This document shows, piece after piece, positions 16,970 through 26,655 of a DNA stretch of 64,000 nt; the stretch's first letter is position 1; the number at the start of each line of letters is the position of its first letter. Location of the stretch: the NCBI RefSeq assembly GCF_001941965.1, contig NZ_MKZO01000014.1, positions 1 to 64,000 on the forward strand. Direction: 5' to 3'. The notes beneath the pieces were generated by a model. The model searched no databases, was not told the DNA's origin, and worked only from the letters and a program-made list of their open reading frames with translations. A program made the translations under genes and the position numbers. This stretch comes from Pseudomonas putida. Lineage in GTDB: Bacteria; Pseudomonadota; Gammaproteobacteria; Pseudomonadales; Pseudomonadaceae.

Positions 16970-19900
16970 CTGTCGGCCTGCTTGCCGCACTGTCCTGCAC
17001 TGCCACCCACGCCGAACTCAGCGCGAACGGCAAGGCCCTGCTCGAACAGGGCCAGTACTGGCAGGGGCGCAAGGACAAGGCCCGGGCCTCCGAGGCCTGG
17101 CGCAAGCTGCTGCTGATCGATCCGCAGCAATCCGATGCCATCTACAACCTAGGCCTGATCGAGCTGGACAGCGATCGTCCGGCAAACGCCAAGCGCTACC
17201 TGGAGCAGTTGAAAGCGGCCCATCCCGGTTCGCAACAGGCCCTGTTGCTGGACCAGGAAATCCGCCTGCACGGCGACGCCACCGGCGAGCACCTGAACCA
17301 GGCGCGGGTCGAGGTGGAGTCCGGCGAAGCGGAAAAGGCCGTGGAAACCTACCGCGGGCTTTTCGGCGGGCAACCGCCACAAGGCGACCTGGCCCTGGAG
17401 TACTACGGCACCCTCGGCTACACCAAGGGCGGCTGGCAGGAAGCCCGGCAAGGACTGGAACGCCTGATCGCCCAGGGCGGTGATAACCGCCGGGCCAAAC
17501 TGACCCTGGCCAAGCTGCTGCTCAGCGACGAAAGTACCCGCGCCGACGGCCTGCGTCGCCTGGCCTCGTTCCGCGACGATCCGGTGATCGGCAGCCAGGC
17601 CGTGGAAGCCTGGCGCCAGGGCCTGTCGTGGCTGGGCGGGAGCAAGGCCGACATGGCCTTGTTCGAGGACTACCTCAAGGCCTATCCGGACGACGAGGAA
17701 ATCCGCGAGCAAATGCGCACCGGCCAGCGCCGGGCGCAATCCAGCTACCAGCAGAATCCGCATCTGGCCCGGGGCTTCAAGGCCCTCGAAAGCGAAGACC
17801 TGGACGCCGCGGAACAGGCCTTCCAGGCCCGTCTGCGTGAAGCACCGCAAGATGCCGACGCCCTCGGCGGCCTGGGTCTGGTGCGCCAGCGCCAGGGGCG
17901 CCTGGCCGATGCCGACGCCCTGCTGCGCCAGGCGATCAAGCAAGGCAACGCCAGCCGCTGGCAGAGTGCACTGGTCGCCAACCAGTACTGGGTGCTGCTG
18001 GACCAGGCGGCACAGGAACGGGATGCCGGCAATCCGGACAAGGCCCGGGAACTGCTACAGCGGGCCATCGCCAACAATCCGCGCGAGGTCCAAGGCCATC
18101 TCAACCTGGCCGAGCTGCAAGCGGCCCAGGGTCAGCTCCAACTGGCTGAAACCACCTACCGCCACGCCCTGAGCCTGGACCCCGCCCAGCCCGACGCCCT
18201 CGCCGGCCTCATCGCCCTGCTCGCCGGCAACGGCAAGCTCGGCGAAGCCCAGCGCATGATCGACAACCTCGGCGATGCCCAGCGTCAGCGCCTGGACATG
18301 AGCCGGCTGCGCGCCGCCATCGCCGTCGGCCAGGCCAAGGACGCCGAGGCCCGTGGCGACCTGGCCGGGGCACGCAAGGCCCTGGAAGACGCGGTGCGCA
18401 ACGACCCGCAGAACCCCTGGACCCGCTCGGACCTCGCCGAGATCTACCTGAAGACCGACGCGCCGAACAAGGCGCGGCAGACCATGGATGAACTGGTCCA
18501 GGCCAACCCGGGCAAGCCCGAGGCGCTGTATGCCGGGGCGCTGTTCGCCAGCCGCCAGGCGCAGTGGGCCAGGGCCCGCCAGTTGCTCGAACGCATTCCC
18601 GCCAGCCAGCGCAGCAAGGCGATGAACAATCTCGCCGAGGAAGTCGAACTGCGCCAGCTCGCCGCCCAGGCGCAAACCCTGGCCAAACAGGGCAAGCGCA
18701 CCCAGGCCATGAACCTGCTCAAGCGCGCCGAAACCGGCGTCAGCGCCAGCCCCGACCTGTATGCCGCCCTGGCCGCGGCCTATATCGAAATCGGCTACAC
18801 CGACCGCGCCGTGTCCATGTTGCGCAACGCTATCGCCCAGAGCAGCAAGCCGACCCCGGCCCTGCGCATCGCCTATGCCGGTGCCCTGCTCAAGGCCGGT
18901 GACGACCTGCAGGTCAGCCAGATGCTCCGCGACCTGCGCAGCCTGCCGCTGACCGCAGCCGAGCAGCGCAGCTACGACGACCTGCTGTTCCAGTACACCG
19001 TGCGCCAGGCCGACCTGCTGCGCGAGAAAGGCGACCTGGTCGCCGCCTACGACACCCTGGCCCCGGCCCTGGCCCAGCGCCCGGACGATGCCCAGGCGGT
19101 GTCGTCGCTGGCGCGCATGTACCTGGACAACCGCAATCCGCAGAAGGCCGTGGACCTCTATCAGCCACTGCTCGCTGCCCAACCCGCCAACGCCGACGTG
19201 CAGATGGGCGCGGCCCTGGCCTACCAGCAGAACGGCCAGACTGCCCAGGCGGAGCACGCCATCGAGCGCGGCCTGGAACTGGCCCCGGAAAATCCGCAAG
19301 TGCTGAGCACGGCGGCCGCCTGGTACCGCAGCCGCGGCAAGCTGGCCCGGGCCCAGGAGCTGTATGCCCAGGCCCTGGCCCTGCAGGGGCCGAAGGAAGA
19401 ACTGATCGACAACCCGTTCGGCCCGGCCATCGCCGCCAACCCCTTCGTCGGCCAGCCCGGCCAGCGCAAGGCCTCGCGCCTGGGCGATATCGCCCTCAAC
19501 GAGATTCCCGAACCGGCGCGGGTCCAGGCGAAAAGCCGTGCCGCCGCGACCCAGCTCCGCGACGCGGATACCTTCGACGAGCCGGTGCAACTGGCCAGCC
19601 TCGATGACGCGCCGGTTCAGCGTCGCAGCACCCGGCCGGCGGCCGAGCCCGACCGCGCGGTGATCAACCCGGATCCGCGTGCCGCCATCGAAACCGAGCT
19701 GACCAGCCTGGCCGAGCAGCGCAGCCCGCAGATCAAGCAAGGCGTAACCTTCCGCAGCAACAACGGCGAAGGTGGCCTGAGCAAGATCTTCGATGTGGAA
19801 ACCCCGCTGGAAATCAGCTTCCCGGTCAACGACGACCGCATGGCCGTGCGGGTGACGCCGGTGTCGCTGAATGCCAGCGGTTTCCATTCAAGCAGCAACA

Positions 19901-20940
19901 GCGCCTACCGCTTCGGCGGCTTCGACGCGGCTGACGCCCAGGTGTTGCTGGCCGAACCGCTGGCAGAACAGCTGGACGACATGGACACCCTGCTCAACGG
20001 CTACCCCGGCTCGCAGAAAGATGCCGGCGTCGGCCTGGCCCTGGCCTATGAAATGCCAGCGCTGGGCCTGAAGACCGATATCGGCAGCACGCCGATCGGC
20101 TTCCGCGAAACCAATATGGTAGGCGGCATCAGCCTCGACCGGCCGTTCGCCGAGAACAGCAACTTCCGCTACAACCTCAACCTGTCGCGCCGGGCCATGA
20201 CCGACAGCCTGCTGTCCTTCGCCGGCGCCCGCGATGCGCGCAGCGGCGTGGAATGGGGCGGCGTCACCGCCACCGGCCTGCGCGGCCAGCTCAGCTACGA
20301 CAACCAGCGCTGGGGCACCTACGCCTACGCCGGTTGGGCCAGCCTCGAGGGCAAGCATGTCGAGCGCAACGAACGGGTCGAACTAGGCAGCGGTATCTAC
20401 TGGTACCTGCTCAACAGCGAAGACTACCGCCTGACCGGTGGCCTGGGCGTGTCGGCGGCCAGCTACGACAGCAACCAGAGCTTCTTCACCTACGGCCACG
20501 GCGGCTACTTCAGCCCGCAGAACTTCTTCTCCATCGGCCTGCCGTTCAGCTGGGCGCATCGCGGGCCGGACTGGTCGTACCAGATCCAGAGCTCGATCGG
20601 CGTGCAGCATATCGAGCAGGAAGGCGCTCCCTACTACGGCAACAAGAGCGCCCAGGCCGCACTGGAAAGCCTTGCCGCGATCTACCAGGCGAACAACCCC
20701 GGCAGCGTGGTCAACACCCGCTACGAGAAGCAGAGCAAGACCGGCATCGGCTATTCCTTCGGCGCCACGGGCGAGTACCGCCTGGGCGACGGCTTCTTCT
20801 TCGGCGGTACCCTGGGCGTCGACAACGCCCGCGACTACCGCCAGTTCACCGGTGGCCTGTACCTGCGCTACCTGTTCGAGGACGGCGGCGGCGCCATGCC
20901 CCTGCCCGTCAGTCCTTACCGTTCCCCTTATTCGAATTAA
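16945..20940 (+). CDS. bcsC: Cellulose export outer-membrane protein BcsC (WssE)
   Basis: A 1331-residue export porin. Signal peptide about 1-23. Residues about 25-800 are a long superhelix of tetratricopeptide repeats (recurring A-x-L-Y and P-type turn residues), thought to scaffold the periplasmic part. A low-complexity linker lies near 820-930. The BcsC C-terminal beta-barrel (about 990-1331) has alternating hydrophobic strands and ends LYLRYLFEDGG-type strands before a short tail. Length is slightly above enteric BcsC (about 1150). Its start lies inside bcsZ (25-base overlap). Not frameshifted. Confidence 0.94.
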   Translation: MRSRRQTLAVGLLAALSCTATHAELSANGKALLEQGQYWQGRKDKARASEAWRKLLLIDPQQSDAIYNLGLIELDSDRPANAKRYLEQLKAAHPGSQQALLLDQEIRLHGDATGEHLNQARVEVESGEAEKAVETYRGLFGGQPPQGDLALEYYGTLGYTKGGWQEARQGLERLIAQGGDNRRAKLTLAKLLLSDESTRADGLRRLASFRDDPVIGSQAVEAWRQGLSWLGGSKADMALFEDYLKAYPDDEEIREQMRTGQRRAQSSYQQNPHLARGFKALESEDLDAAEQAFQARLREAPQDADALGGLGLVRQRQGRLADADALLRQAIKQGNASRWQSALVANQYWVLLDQAAQERDAGNPDKARELLQRAIANNPREVQGHLNLAELQAAQGQLQLAETTYRHALSLDPAQPDALAGLIALLAGNGKLGEAQRMIDNLGDAQRQRLDMSRLRAAIAVGQAKDAEARGDLAGARKALEDAVRNDPQNPWTRSDLAEIYLKTDAPNKARQTMDELVQANPGKPEALYAGALFASRQAQWARARQLLERIPASQRSKAMNNLAEEVELRQLAAQAQTLAKQGKRTQAMNLLKRAETGVSASPDLYAALAAAYIEIGYTDRAVSMLRNAIAQSSKPTPALRIAYAGALLKAGDDLQVSQMLRDLRSLPLTAAEQRSYDDLLFQYTVRQADLLREKGDLVAAYDTLAPALAQRPDDAQAVSSLARMYLDNRNPQKAVDLYQPLLAAQPANADVQMGAALAYQQNGQTAQAEHAIERGLELAPENPQVLSTAAAWYRSRGKLARAQELYAQALALQGPKEELIDNPFGPAIAANPFVGQPGQRKASRLGDIALNEIPEPARVQAKSRAAATQLRDADTFDEPVQLASLDDAPVQRRSTRPAAEPDRAVINPDPRAAIETELTSLAEQRSPQIKQGVTFRSNNGEGGLSKIFDVETPLEISFPVNDDRMAVRVTPVSLNASGFHSSSNSAYRFGGFDAADAQVLLAEPLAEQLDDMDTLLNGYPGSQKDAGVGLALAYEMPALGLKTDIGSTPIGFRETNMVGGISLDRPFAENSNFRYNLNLSRRAMTDSLLSFAGARDARSGVEWGGVTATGLRGQLSYDNQRWGTYAYAGWASLEGKHVERNERVELGSGIYWYLLNSEDYRLTGGLGVSAASYDSNQSFFTYGHGGYFSPQNFFSIGLPFSWAHRGPDWSYQIQSSIGVQHIEQEGAPYYGNKSAQAALESLAAIYQANNPGSVVNTRYEKQSKTGIGYSFGATGEYRLGDGFFFGGTLGVDNARDYRQFTGGLYLRYLFEDGGGAMPLPVSPYRSPYSN

Positions 20941-20958
20941 GCCAAAGGAGATTCATAC

Positions 20959-21618
20959 ATGGCTGCTTCCCTGCTTGCTGGCCTGACCATCCTGATGATC
21001 GGCGACAGCCACCTGGCCACGCCCAACTACCTGATGCAGGACCTGCACAACAACCTGGTCAACCAGGGCGCGCAGGTGCATACCCTGGGCGTTTGCGGCT
21101 CCAAGGCCGGCGACTGGACCCAGGTGGTGCCCGGCGAGTGCGGCGGCGCCGAGCGGCGCAACAAGGACAAGGCCGTGGTCCTCGGCAACAAGGCCACCAC
21201 CCAGCCGGTGGGCCAGTTGGTCGCTGCCGACAAGGCCAACCTGATCGTGGTGGTGATGGGTGACACCATGGCCGACTACACCAAGCCGGCGTTCCCGAAA
21301 GCCTGGGCCTGGCAGCAAACCACCCAGTTGACCAAGGCGATCAAGGAAACCGGCGCCAAATGCGTCTGGGTCGGTCCGGGCTGGGGCACCGAAGGTGGCA
21401 AGTACGGCAAGACCTTCGCCCGCGTCGAAATGACCTCGAAATTCCTCGCCGCCAACGTCGCCCCCTGCGACTACATCGACTCGCTGACCTTCGCCAAGCA
21501 AGGCCAATGGGCGACCATCGATGGTCAGCACTACACCGCCATGGGCTACACCAGCTGGAGCAAGGCGATCACCGACGCCATCCTGAAAACCCCGGCCGTG
21601 CAAGGGGCGAAGAAATGA
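20959..21618 (+). CDS. wssF: SGNH hydrolase-like cellulose acetylation protein WssF
   Basis: A 219-residue SGNH/GDSL-fold protein. The GDS block is MIGDSHL with nucleophile Ser17, and the C-terminal catalytic dyad is DGQHYT with Asp188 and His191. A GDTMADY block offers the family Asn/Gly positions. WssF is needed for acetylation of cellulose in P. fluorescens SBW25. The N-terminal hydrophobic segment doubles as the first beta strand, so whether it is a cleaved signal is unclear. AAAGGAG lies 7-8 bases before the ATG. It sits 18 bases after bcsC and overlaps wssG by four bases. Confidence 0.85.
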   Translation: MAASLLAGLTILMIGDSHLATPNYLMQDLHNNLVNQGAQVHTLGVCGSKAGDWTQVVPGECGGAERRNKDKAVVLGNKATTQPVGQLVAADKANLIVVVMGDTMADYTKPAFPKAWAWQQTTQLTKAIKETGAKCVWVGPGWGTEGGKYGKTFARVEMTSKFLAANVAPCDYIDSLTFAKQGQWATIDGQHYTAMGYTSWSKAITDAILKTPAVQGAKK

Positions 21619-22277
21619 CCCTGCGTCCCCTGCTCGCCCTGCCCCTGGCCCTGGCGGCCGCCACGGCCAGTGCCGAAGTCGCCCTGTACCCCACCGGCCC
21701 CAGCGAAGACTCGGCGTTCCTGCGCTTCGTCAATGTCGCCCCCGGCGTACTGAAGATGGAAGCCAGCGGTTCGAAAGCCAGCCTCGCCCTGAACGATACG
21801 AAGAAGGTCTCCGACTACCTGCCGGTGCCGGCCAACAAGTCCATCCAGGGCACCCTGAGCCGTGGCGGCCAGAGCGCTGCACTGGACCTGAAAGTGGCGC
21901 CGGGCGAGTTCGCCACGGTGTTCGCCTTCGACGACGGCGGCAAGATCAGCCAGCGCGTGGTCCGCGAACAACCGGACGACTTCAACGGCCTGAAAGCCTC
22001 GCTGGCCTTCATCAGCCTCGACGCCACCTGCCAGGGCGCCAGTCTGCGCCCGGCCGGACGCACTGCCGACCTGTTCAAGGACACCGCCGACGGCAGCCTC
22101 CAGCGCCGCTCGATCAACCCGGTGAAGCTCTCGGTGCAGCTGGTCTGTGCCAACGCCAACGTCGGCAACCCGCTGGACCTGGGCGAGCTCAAGGCCGGAG
22201 AGCGCTACAGCGTCATGCTCTTGCCGGGGGCCAACGGCCCGCAACTGCTCAACGCCACCGATACCCTGGCCAACTGA
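21615..22277 (+). CDS. wssG: AlgF-like periplasmic acetylation protein WssG
   Basis: A 220-residue secreted protein (signal peptide 1-20, ending ASAEV), homologous to AlgF, which works with the O-acetylation machinery of alginate in the periplasm. The family pattern of an N-terminal beta-rich domain starting ALYPTGPSEDSAFLRFVN, then ASLALNDTKKVSDYLPV, is clear. No catalytic residues are known; AlgF is thought to be an adaptor between the acetylase and the membrane acyltransferase. ATG at 21615 overlaps the stop of wssF by four bases. Confidence 0.87.
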   Translation: MTLRPLLALPLALAAATASAEVALYPTGPSEDSAFLRFVNVAPGVLKMEASGSKASLALNDTKKVSDYLPVPANKSIQGTLSRGGQSAALDLKVAPGEFATVFAFDDGGKISQRVVREQPDDFNGLKASLAFISLDATCQGASLRPAGRTADLFKDTADGSLQRRSINPVKLSVQLVCANANVGNPLDLGELKAGERYSVMLLPGANGPQLLNATDTLAN

Positions 22278-22295
22278 CAGGACGTCCGCCGCACC

Positions 22296-23711
22296 ATGGT
22301 TTTTGCCTCGCTCGAGTTCCTGACCCTGTTCCTGCCGCTGTTCATGCTGGTGTATGCCCTGAGCCCGGCGCGGGGACGCAACCTGGTGCTGCTGCTCGGC
22401 AGCTGGTTCTTCTATGGCTGGCTGAGCCCGCTGTTCCTGCTGCTGCACGTGGTGCTGACGGTGATCGCCTGGGCCGGGGGCCTGGCGGTAGACCGCAGCC
22501 GCGAGGACGGCCGCGGCCGGGTGCGTCTTTTGGCGGCGCTGATCGTGCTCAACACCCTGGTACTGTGCTGGTACAAGTACGCCAATATCGTCGCCGCGAC
22601 CTACAACGAGCTGATCACCCATTACGGCTACCTGCCCATGGAATGGCAGCGCGTGGCCTTGCCGGCGGGGTTGTCGTTCATCGTCCTGCAGGCGATCTCC
22701 TACCTGGTCGATGTGCACCGCCACACCGTGCCGGTAGAGCGCAGCCTGGTAAATTTCGCCACCTACATCTCGATGTTCGGCCACTCCATCGCCGGCCCCA
22801 TCATTCGCTATGACTGGGTCCGGCGCGAGCTGGAGCAGCGTTACTTCAACTGGCAAAACTTCTCCCTCGGCGCCCGGCGTTTCATGATCGGCATGTGCAT
22901 GAAGGTGCTGGTGGCCGACACCCTGTCGCCGCTGGTGGACGTGGCCTTCCATCTGGACAACCCATCGTTCCTCGACGCCTGGCTGGGTTGCCTGGCCTAC
23001 TCGCTGCAACTGTTCTTCGACTTCGCCGGCTACAGCGCCATGGCCATCGGCCTGGGCCTGATGCTCGGTTTCCACTTCCCGGAAAACTTCAACCGGCCCT
23101 ACCTGGCCAGCAGCATCCAGGACTTCTGGCGGCGCTGGCACCTGTCGCTGTCCAGCTGGCTGCGGGATTACCTGTACATCGCCCTGGGCGGCAACCGCTT
23201 CGGCACCTGGAACACCTACCGCAACCTGTTCCTGACCATGGCCATCGCCGGCCTCTGGCATGGCGGCGACAGTTGGAACTACCTGCTCTGGGGCGCTGCC
23301 CACGGCGTTGCCTTGTGCGTCGACCGGGCCTGGAGCCGTTCCAGCCTGCCGGCGATCCCGAAAGTGCTGTCCCATACCCTGACCCTGCTGTTCGTCTGCC
23401 TGGCCTGGACCCTGTTCCGTGCCCCGGACTTCGCTACCGCCCTGGACATGTACGCCGGGCAGTTCGGCCTGCACGCCTTCGCCCTGGGCGAAGCGCTGTC
23501 AGCCACGGTACGTCCGGTGCATGGCCTGGCGGCGGCGCTCGGTGTGTGTTGCGTGATCGCGCCGCTGTACCAGGCGCGGCTTGAACGATCCTTCGGTCAC
23601 AGCGCACTGTATGCGGTGCTGGCTGCCCTCTGGCCCGTGGCCGGTTTCCTGTTGGCGTTCTCCCTGATCGCCAGCCGCGATGCCGTGCCCTTCCTGTACT
23701 TCCAGTTCTGA
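22296..23711 (+). CDS. wssH: MBOAT acyltransferase WssH (AlgI homologue)
   Basis: A 471-residue integral membrane O-acyltransferase of the MBOAT family, homologous to alginate AlgI. It should pass acetyl groups from the cytoplasm to the periplasmic acetylases. About ten membrane segments. The invariant His is His322 in AGLWHGGDSWNYLLWG, and the second conserved His follows in WGAAHG. The N terminus FASLEFLTLFLPLFMLVY is the AlgI type. RBS-like GGACG precedes the ATG. Overlaps wssI by one base of the TGATG junction. Confidence 0.93.
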   Translation: MVFASLEFLTLFLPLFMLVYALSPARGRNLVLLLGSWFFYGWLSPLFLLLHVVLTVIAWAGGLAVDRSREDGRGRVRLLAALIVLNTLVLCWYKYANIVAATYNELITHYGYLPMEWQRVALPAGLSFIVLQAISYLVDVHRHTVPVERSLVNFATYISMFGHSIAGPIIRYDWVRRELEQRYFNWQNFSLGARRFMIGMCMKVLVADTLSPLVDVAFHLDNPSFLDAWLGCLAYSLQLFFDFAGYSAMAIGLGLMLGFHFPENFNRPYLASSIQDFWRRWHLSLSSWLRDYLYIALGGNRFGTWNTYRNLFLTMAIAGLWHGGDSWNYLLWGAAHGVALCVDRAWSRSSLPAIPKVLSHTLTLLFVCLAWTLFRAPDFATALDMYAGQFGLHAFALGEALSATVRPVHGLAAALGVCCVIAPLYQARLERSFGHSALYAVLAALWPVAGFLLAFSLIASRDAVPFLYFQF

Positions 23712-24865
23712 TGACGACCAAGACTCCGCCGCCGAGTACGGCACCGACGCCTCCGAGCGCCATCGCCCTGCGCACCAGCCCGCTGGCCGGTGCCACCCTC
23801 GCCGCCTTCCTGGCCGCCGGCCTGCTGTCCTGTGGCTGGCTGCTGTTCAGCGGCAAGCTCCAGTTGCTGCCAGGCAAGGCGCTGTCCAACGACGCGGTGC
23901 TGGAGGGTGAAATCACCCACCGCATTGCCAAGGAACTGGCCAAGGCGCCGCTGCCGGAGCATGCCGCACAACTGGAACGCGCCGGCAGTTGGCTGGCGTT
24001 GGGCGATACCGGTCCGCGGGTGCGCGAGGGGTGTCCGCAGTGGCTGTTCATCAGCGACGAACTGAAGATCAACCGGCATGCGGCGCAGAATGCCGAGGCC
24101 AAGGCGGCGGCGGTGATTGCCCTGCGTGACCAACTGAAGGCGCGGAATATCCAGTTGCTGGTCAGCGTGGTCCCGGACAAGAGCCGGGTCGCTGCCGGCC
24201 AGCTCTGCGATCTGCCGCGTCCGGCCAGCCTGGAGCCTCGGGTACGGGACTGGACGGCCAGCCTGCAGGCGGCGGGGGTCAATGTCCTCGACCTCACCCC
24301 TGCCCTGCAACCCTTGGGTGCCGACGCCTTCCTGCGCCTGGATACTCACTGGAGCGAGGCCGGGGCCCATGCGGCGGCGCTGGCGATTGCCGGGAAGATC
24401 GCCGCCATGGGCTTCACGGCGACGCCGACGCGCAGTTTCGCTATCGCCCAGCAACCGGCGGCACCGCGCCCTGGCGATCTGGTGCGGCTGGCCGGGCTCG
24501 ACTGGCTGCCAATGCCTCTGCAACCCGCTGAAGAAGTGGTGATGGCCTCGACCATCAACGAACAGGTGCCGGAAGCCGAAGGTGGAGGAGACAGCCTCGA
24601 TGACTTGTTCGGCGACGACAACCTGCCCAACCTGGCGCTGATCGGCACCTCGTTCTCGCGCAACTCGAACTTCGCCGGGTTCCTGCAACAGGCGCTCAAG
24701 GCGCCGGTGGGCAATTTTGCCAAGGATGGCGGGGAGTTCTCGGGGGCGGCCAAGGCCTACTTCAACAGCCCGGCGTTCTCCCAGACCCCGCCGCAGTTGG
24801 TGGTCTGGGAGATTCCGGAGCGGGATTTGCAGACGGCGTATGGCGGGGACGTGGGTCTGCAATGA
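23711..24865 (+). CDS. wssI: AlgJ/AlgX-like SGNH acetyltransferase WssI
   Basis: A 384-residue protein with one N-terminal membrane segment (about 27-48) and a periplasmic SGNH-like domain of the AlgJ/AlgX type. Signature residues are Asp211-Thr212-His213 in LDTHWSEAGAH and the nucleophile Ser314 in IGTSFSRNSNF. It probably transfers acetyl groups to cellulose on export. Start overlaps the wssH stop (TGATG). It ends the operon: SBW25 has a further wssJ (a second MinD-like gene) that is absent here, with a REP cluster and an unrelated convergent gene following. Confidence 0.9.
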   Translation: MTTKTPPPSTAPTPPSAIALRTSPLAGATLAAFLAAGLLSCGWLLFSGKLQLLPGKALSNDAVLEGEITHRIAKELAKAPLPEHAAQLERAGSWLALGDTGPRVREGCPQWLFISDELKINRHAAQNAEAKAAAVIALRDQLKARNIQLLVSVVPDKSRVAAGQLCDLPRPASLEPRVRDWTASLQAAGVNVLDLTPALQPLGADAFLRLDTHWSEAGAHAAALAIAGKIAAMGFTATPTRSFAIAQQPAAPRPGDLVRLAGLDWLPMPLQPAEEVVMASTINEQVPEAEGGGDSLDDLFGDDNLPNLALIGTSFSRNSNFAGFLQQALKAPVGNFAKDGGEFSGAAKAYFNSPAFSQTPPQLVVWEIPERDLQTAYGGDVGLQ

Positions 24866-24913
24866 TCGCCCGATAGAAAGCGCAGCGCCGGACAGATGCC
24901 GATGTCGGCAGTT

Positions 24914-25081
24914 CCGGCCTCATCGCTGGCAAGCCAGCTCCCACAAGGTCAGTGTCGGACACAAACTCTGCGGCTGGCTCAGAAACCTGTGGGAGCCGGC
25001 GTTGCCGGCGATGACGCCGGCACTGGCAATGAATGGTGGTGTCTGGGCGGGCCAATCGCTGGCAACGCCAGCACACACAGG
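24914..25081. repeat. Cluster of three REP units
   Basis: Three REP-like units follow wssI. The first is a GCTGGCAAGCCAGC unit at 24919-24955. The second is GCCGGCGTTGCCGGC at about 24985-25020. The third is a degenerate unit at about 25052-25081 with CAGCACACACAGG. The last differs from consensus in the CTCCCACAG part. Located at the convergent end of the cellulose operon. Confidence 0.85.
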
Positions 25082-25097
25082 GTTCGGTGGTGCACCC

Positions 25098-26198
25098 TCA
25101 CTCGTGCGGACCACACCCCGCTTGCGCAGCCGGCCCATCCAGGTACTCGCGGCTCCACTGCTCCAGCGGCAACGGCGGCTGCTGCTGGAAGATCCGCACC
25201 ATGATCCGCTTCAGCGCCTCGGGATTGCGAATCGAATCCACCCCCGCCCCCGGCCACGATGCCGGCGTCTGCACCTGCCATTGCCCCTGCCCGTCACAAC
25301 TGGCCATACGGAAACGGAAGGTGTAGTTGCCGGGAATGCCCATGCGCAGGTCACTGACCACCAGGGCATCGCCGACCACGTCGTAACGCAGCCAGTCACC
25401 GGTGAACCAGCGCAGCCGCTCGTACAGCGGCGAGCCCTCCAGCACCTTGGCCGCATCCAGGTTCAGCGGCTGGCGCTGCCATTCCGGCGGATCGTCGTCG
25501 AACAGGCTGGTGACGCCTTCGTAGTAATGCCCATCGGGCGTTTTCGCTACCACGCGCCAGACCAGGGTGTTGAACGGCATTGGCAGCGCGCGCAGTTGCG
25601 TGACGTCGATCTCCCGCGCACGCAGCGCGGCGTGGAACCGCTGTTCGGCGATGTTCTTCGAGAGCAGGCCGAAGCCCAGGTAGACCGTACTCAGCAACAG
25701 CAGCACGCCCAGCACGGTGGCAGCCCCGCCCTTGAAGCCCTTGATCGCGGCATAGATCACCCCGAACAGCAGCGGCACCGTGTACAGCGGATCGATGATG
25801 AACACCGCCGCCCAGCTCTGCGGCGTGGGCTGGAACGGCCAGAACAGCTGCGTGCCGTAGACGGTGAAGGCATCCAGCAAGGGATGGGTGATCAGCACCA
25901 GCCACAGGCCGAGGAACAACCGTGGGCCGCTGTAGCCGGCATCAGGCCGGCGGCGACGAACGATGAACAGCACCAGCCAGGTCAACAGCAGGGCCAGGCC
26001 GGTGAGGACGAACAGGGAATGGGAGAAGCCACGGTGGAAGGTCATGCTCGACACGGGGTCGGCGTAGCGGATGGCGACATCCAGGTCCGGCAGGGTCGCG
26101 AGCAGCGCACCATAGACCAGCGAGCGCCGCCCCTGCACCTTGCCCAGCACCGCGCCCTGGATGGCGCCGCCCAGAACTGCTTGGGTCAATGAATCCAA
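25098..26198 (-). CDS. Membrane-bound metal-dependent hydrolase, YdjM/YbcI-type
   Basis: A 366-residue membrane protein. The N-terminal domain matches the YdjM family (PF04307-like): MDSLTQAVLGGAIQGAVLG, then LPDLDV, FHRGFSHSLF and ITHPLLDAFTVYGTQLFWPF. These supply the His and Asp residues that suggest a metal centre facing the membrane. About five membrane segments in residues 1-190 precede a soluble C-terminal domain of about 180 residues. Function is unproven; the family is called hydrolase only by motif. The start codon is the first Met of the conserved motif. Convergent with the cellulose operon. Confidence 0.85.
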   Translation of the reverse strand: MDSLTQAVLGGAIQGAVLGKVQGRRSLVYGALLATLPDLDVAIRYADPVSSMTFHRGFSHSLFVLTGLALLLTWLVLFIVRRRRPDAGYSGPRLFLGLWLVLITHPLLDAFTVYGTQLFWPFQPTPQSWAAVFIIDPLYTVPLLFGVIYAAIKGFKGGAATVLGVLLLLSTVYLGFGLLSKNIAEQRFHAALRAREIDVTQLRALPMPFNTLVWRVVAKTPDGHYYEGVTSLFDDDPPEWQRQPLNLDAAKVLEGSPLYERLRWFTGDWLRYDVVGDALVVSDLRMGIPGNYTFRFRMASCDGQGQWQVQTPASWPGAGVDSIRNPEALKRIMVRIFQQQPPLPLEQWSREYLDGPAAQAGCGPHE

Positions 26199-26289
26199 TG
26201 GCTTTTTCCTTGAGGGAGGGGCAAAGGGCAGATGCTAGCTCAGGGACAGGCAGGAAAGCACCCTGTGCGGAAACCTGGATGTAATTCAG

Positions 26290-26370
26290 GGGCTCATCGC
26301 TGGCAAGCCAGCTTCCACAAGTATCGGGTGCGCCGCAGAACCCGGTGTGTGTGGCCAGCGATGAGGCCCG
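26290..26370. repeat. Degenerate REP pair
   Basis: Left arm GGCTCATCGCTGGCAAGCCA ends in GCTTCCACAAG (one change from CTCCCAC). The right arm has lost the central GAGCTGGCTTG part and reads GTGTGTGTGGCCAGCGATGAGG. It is a decayed pair upstream of the accessory island. Confidence 0.75.
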
Positions 26371-26509
26371 TTCAGGCAACACATGTGCATCAGGTGTCAT
26401 ACAAAGCTACGAAAAGCGCGTAACTTCCGGCTTTCTTGTGGGCAATTTCCCAAGCATACTCCTGCGCGCTTTTGACGGTTGCGCTCATGGAAACCAGCAC
26501 CTAGTCTCC

Positions 26510-26537
26510 GCCGGTCGTTGCAAAATCAACGATCGGC
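26510..26537. other. 11-bp hairpin before the first RNA element
   Basis: GCCGGTCGTTG and CAACGATCGGC form an 11-base stem (one G-T pair) around a CAAAAT loop, followed by a short CTTTG. It may be a weak terminator isolating the element at 26578, or the 5' hairpin of the same transcript. No gene is seen in 26371-26575. Confidence 0.4.
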
Positions 26538-26577
26538 TTTGACAGGCCTGGATTGCATGAACGCTAGCTACCGTTAT

Positions 26578-26655
26578 GGCGGCTGTGCGTGTGGGCACCT
26601 CCGGGTGCGCCAGGATTCTCATGCTCTCTGGTCTGTCAACCCGCGCACAGCTGCC
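26578..26655 (+). ncRNA. Structured leader-like RNA element, copy 1
   Basis: A 78-base element 55 bases upstream of the DUF6124-type gene. An outer 14-bp stem pairs 26578-26591 (GGCGGCTGTGCGTG) with 26642-26655 (CGCGCACAGCTGCC), with two G-U pairs. Inside are a GCACC/GGTGC hairpin with a UCCG loop and a CCAG/CTGG hairpin with a 14-base loop. Then comes an unpaired UCUGUCAACC shared with copy 2. The second copy at 27158 differs by a compensatory G-C to A-U change in the outer stem and by 4 extra bases in one loop, which argues for conserved RNA structure rather than protein coding. Strand is inferred from downstream genes. I do not recognise an Rfam family. Confidence 0.65.
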
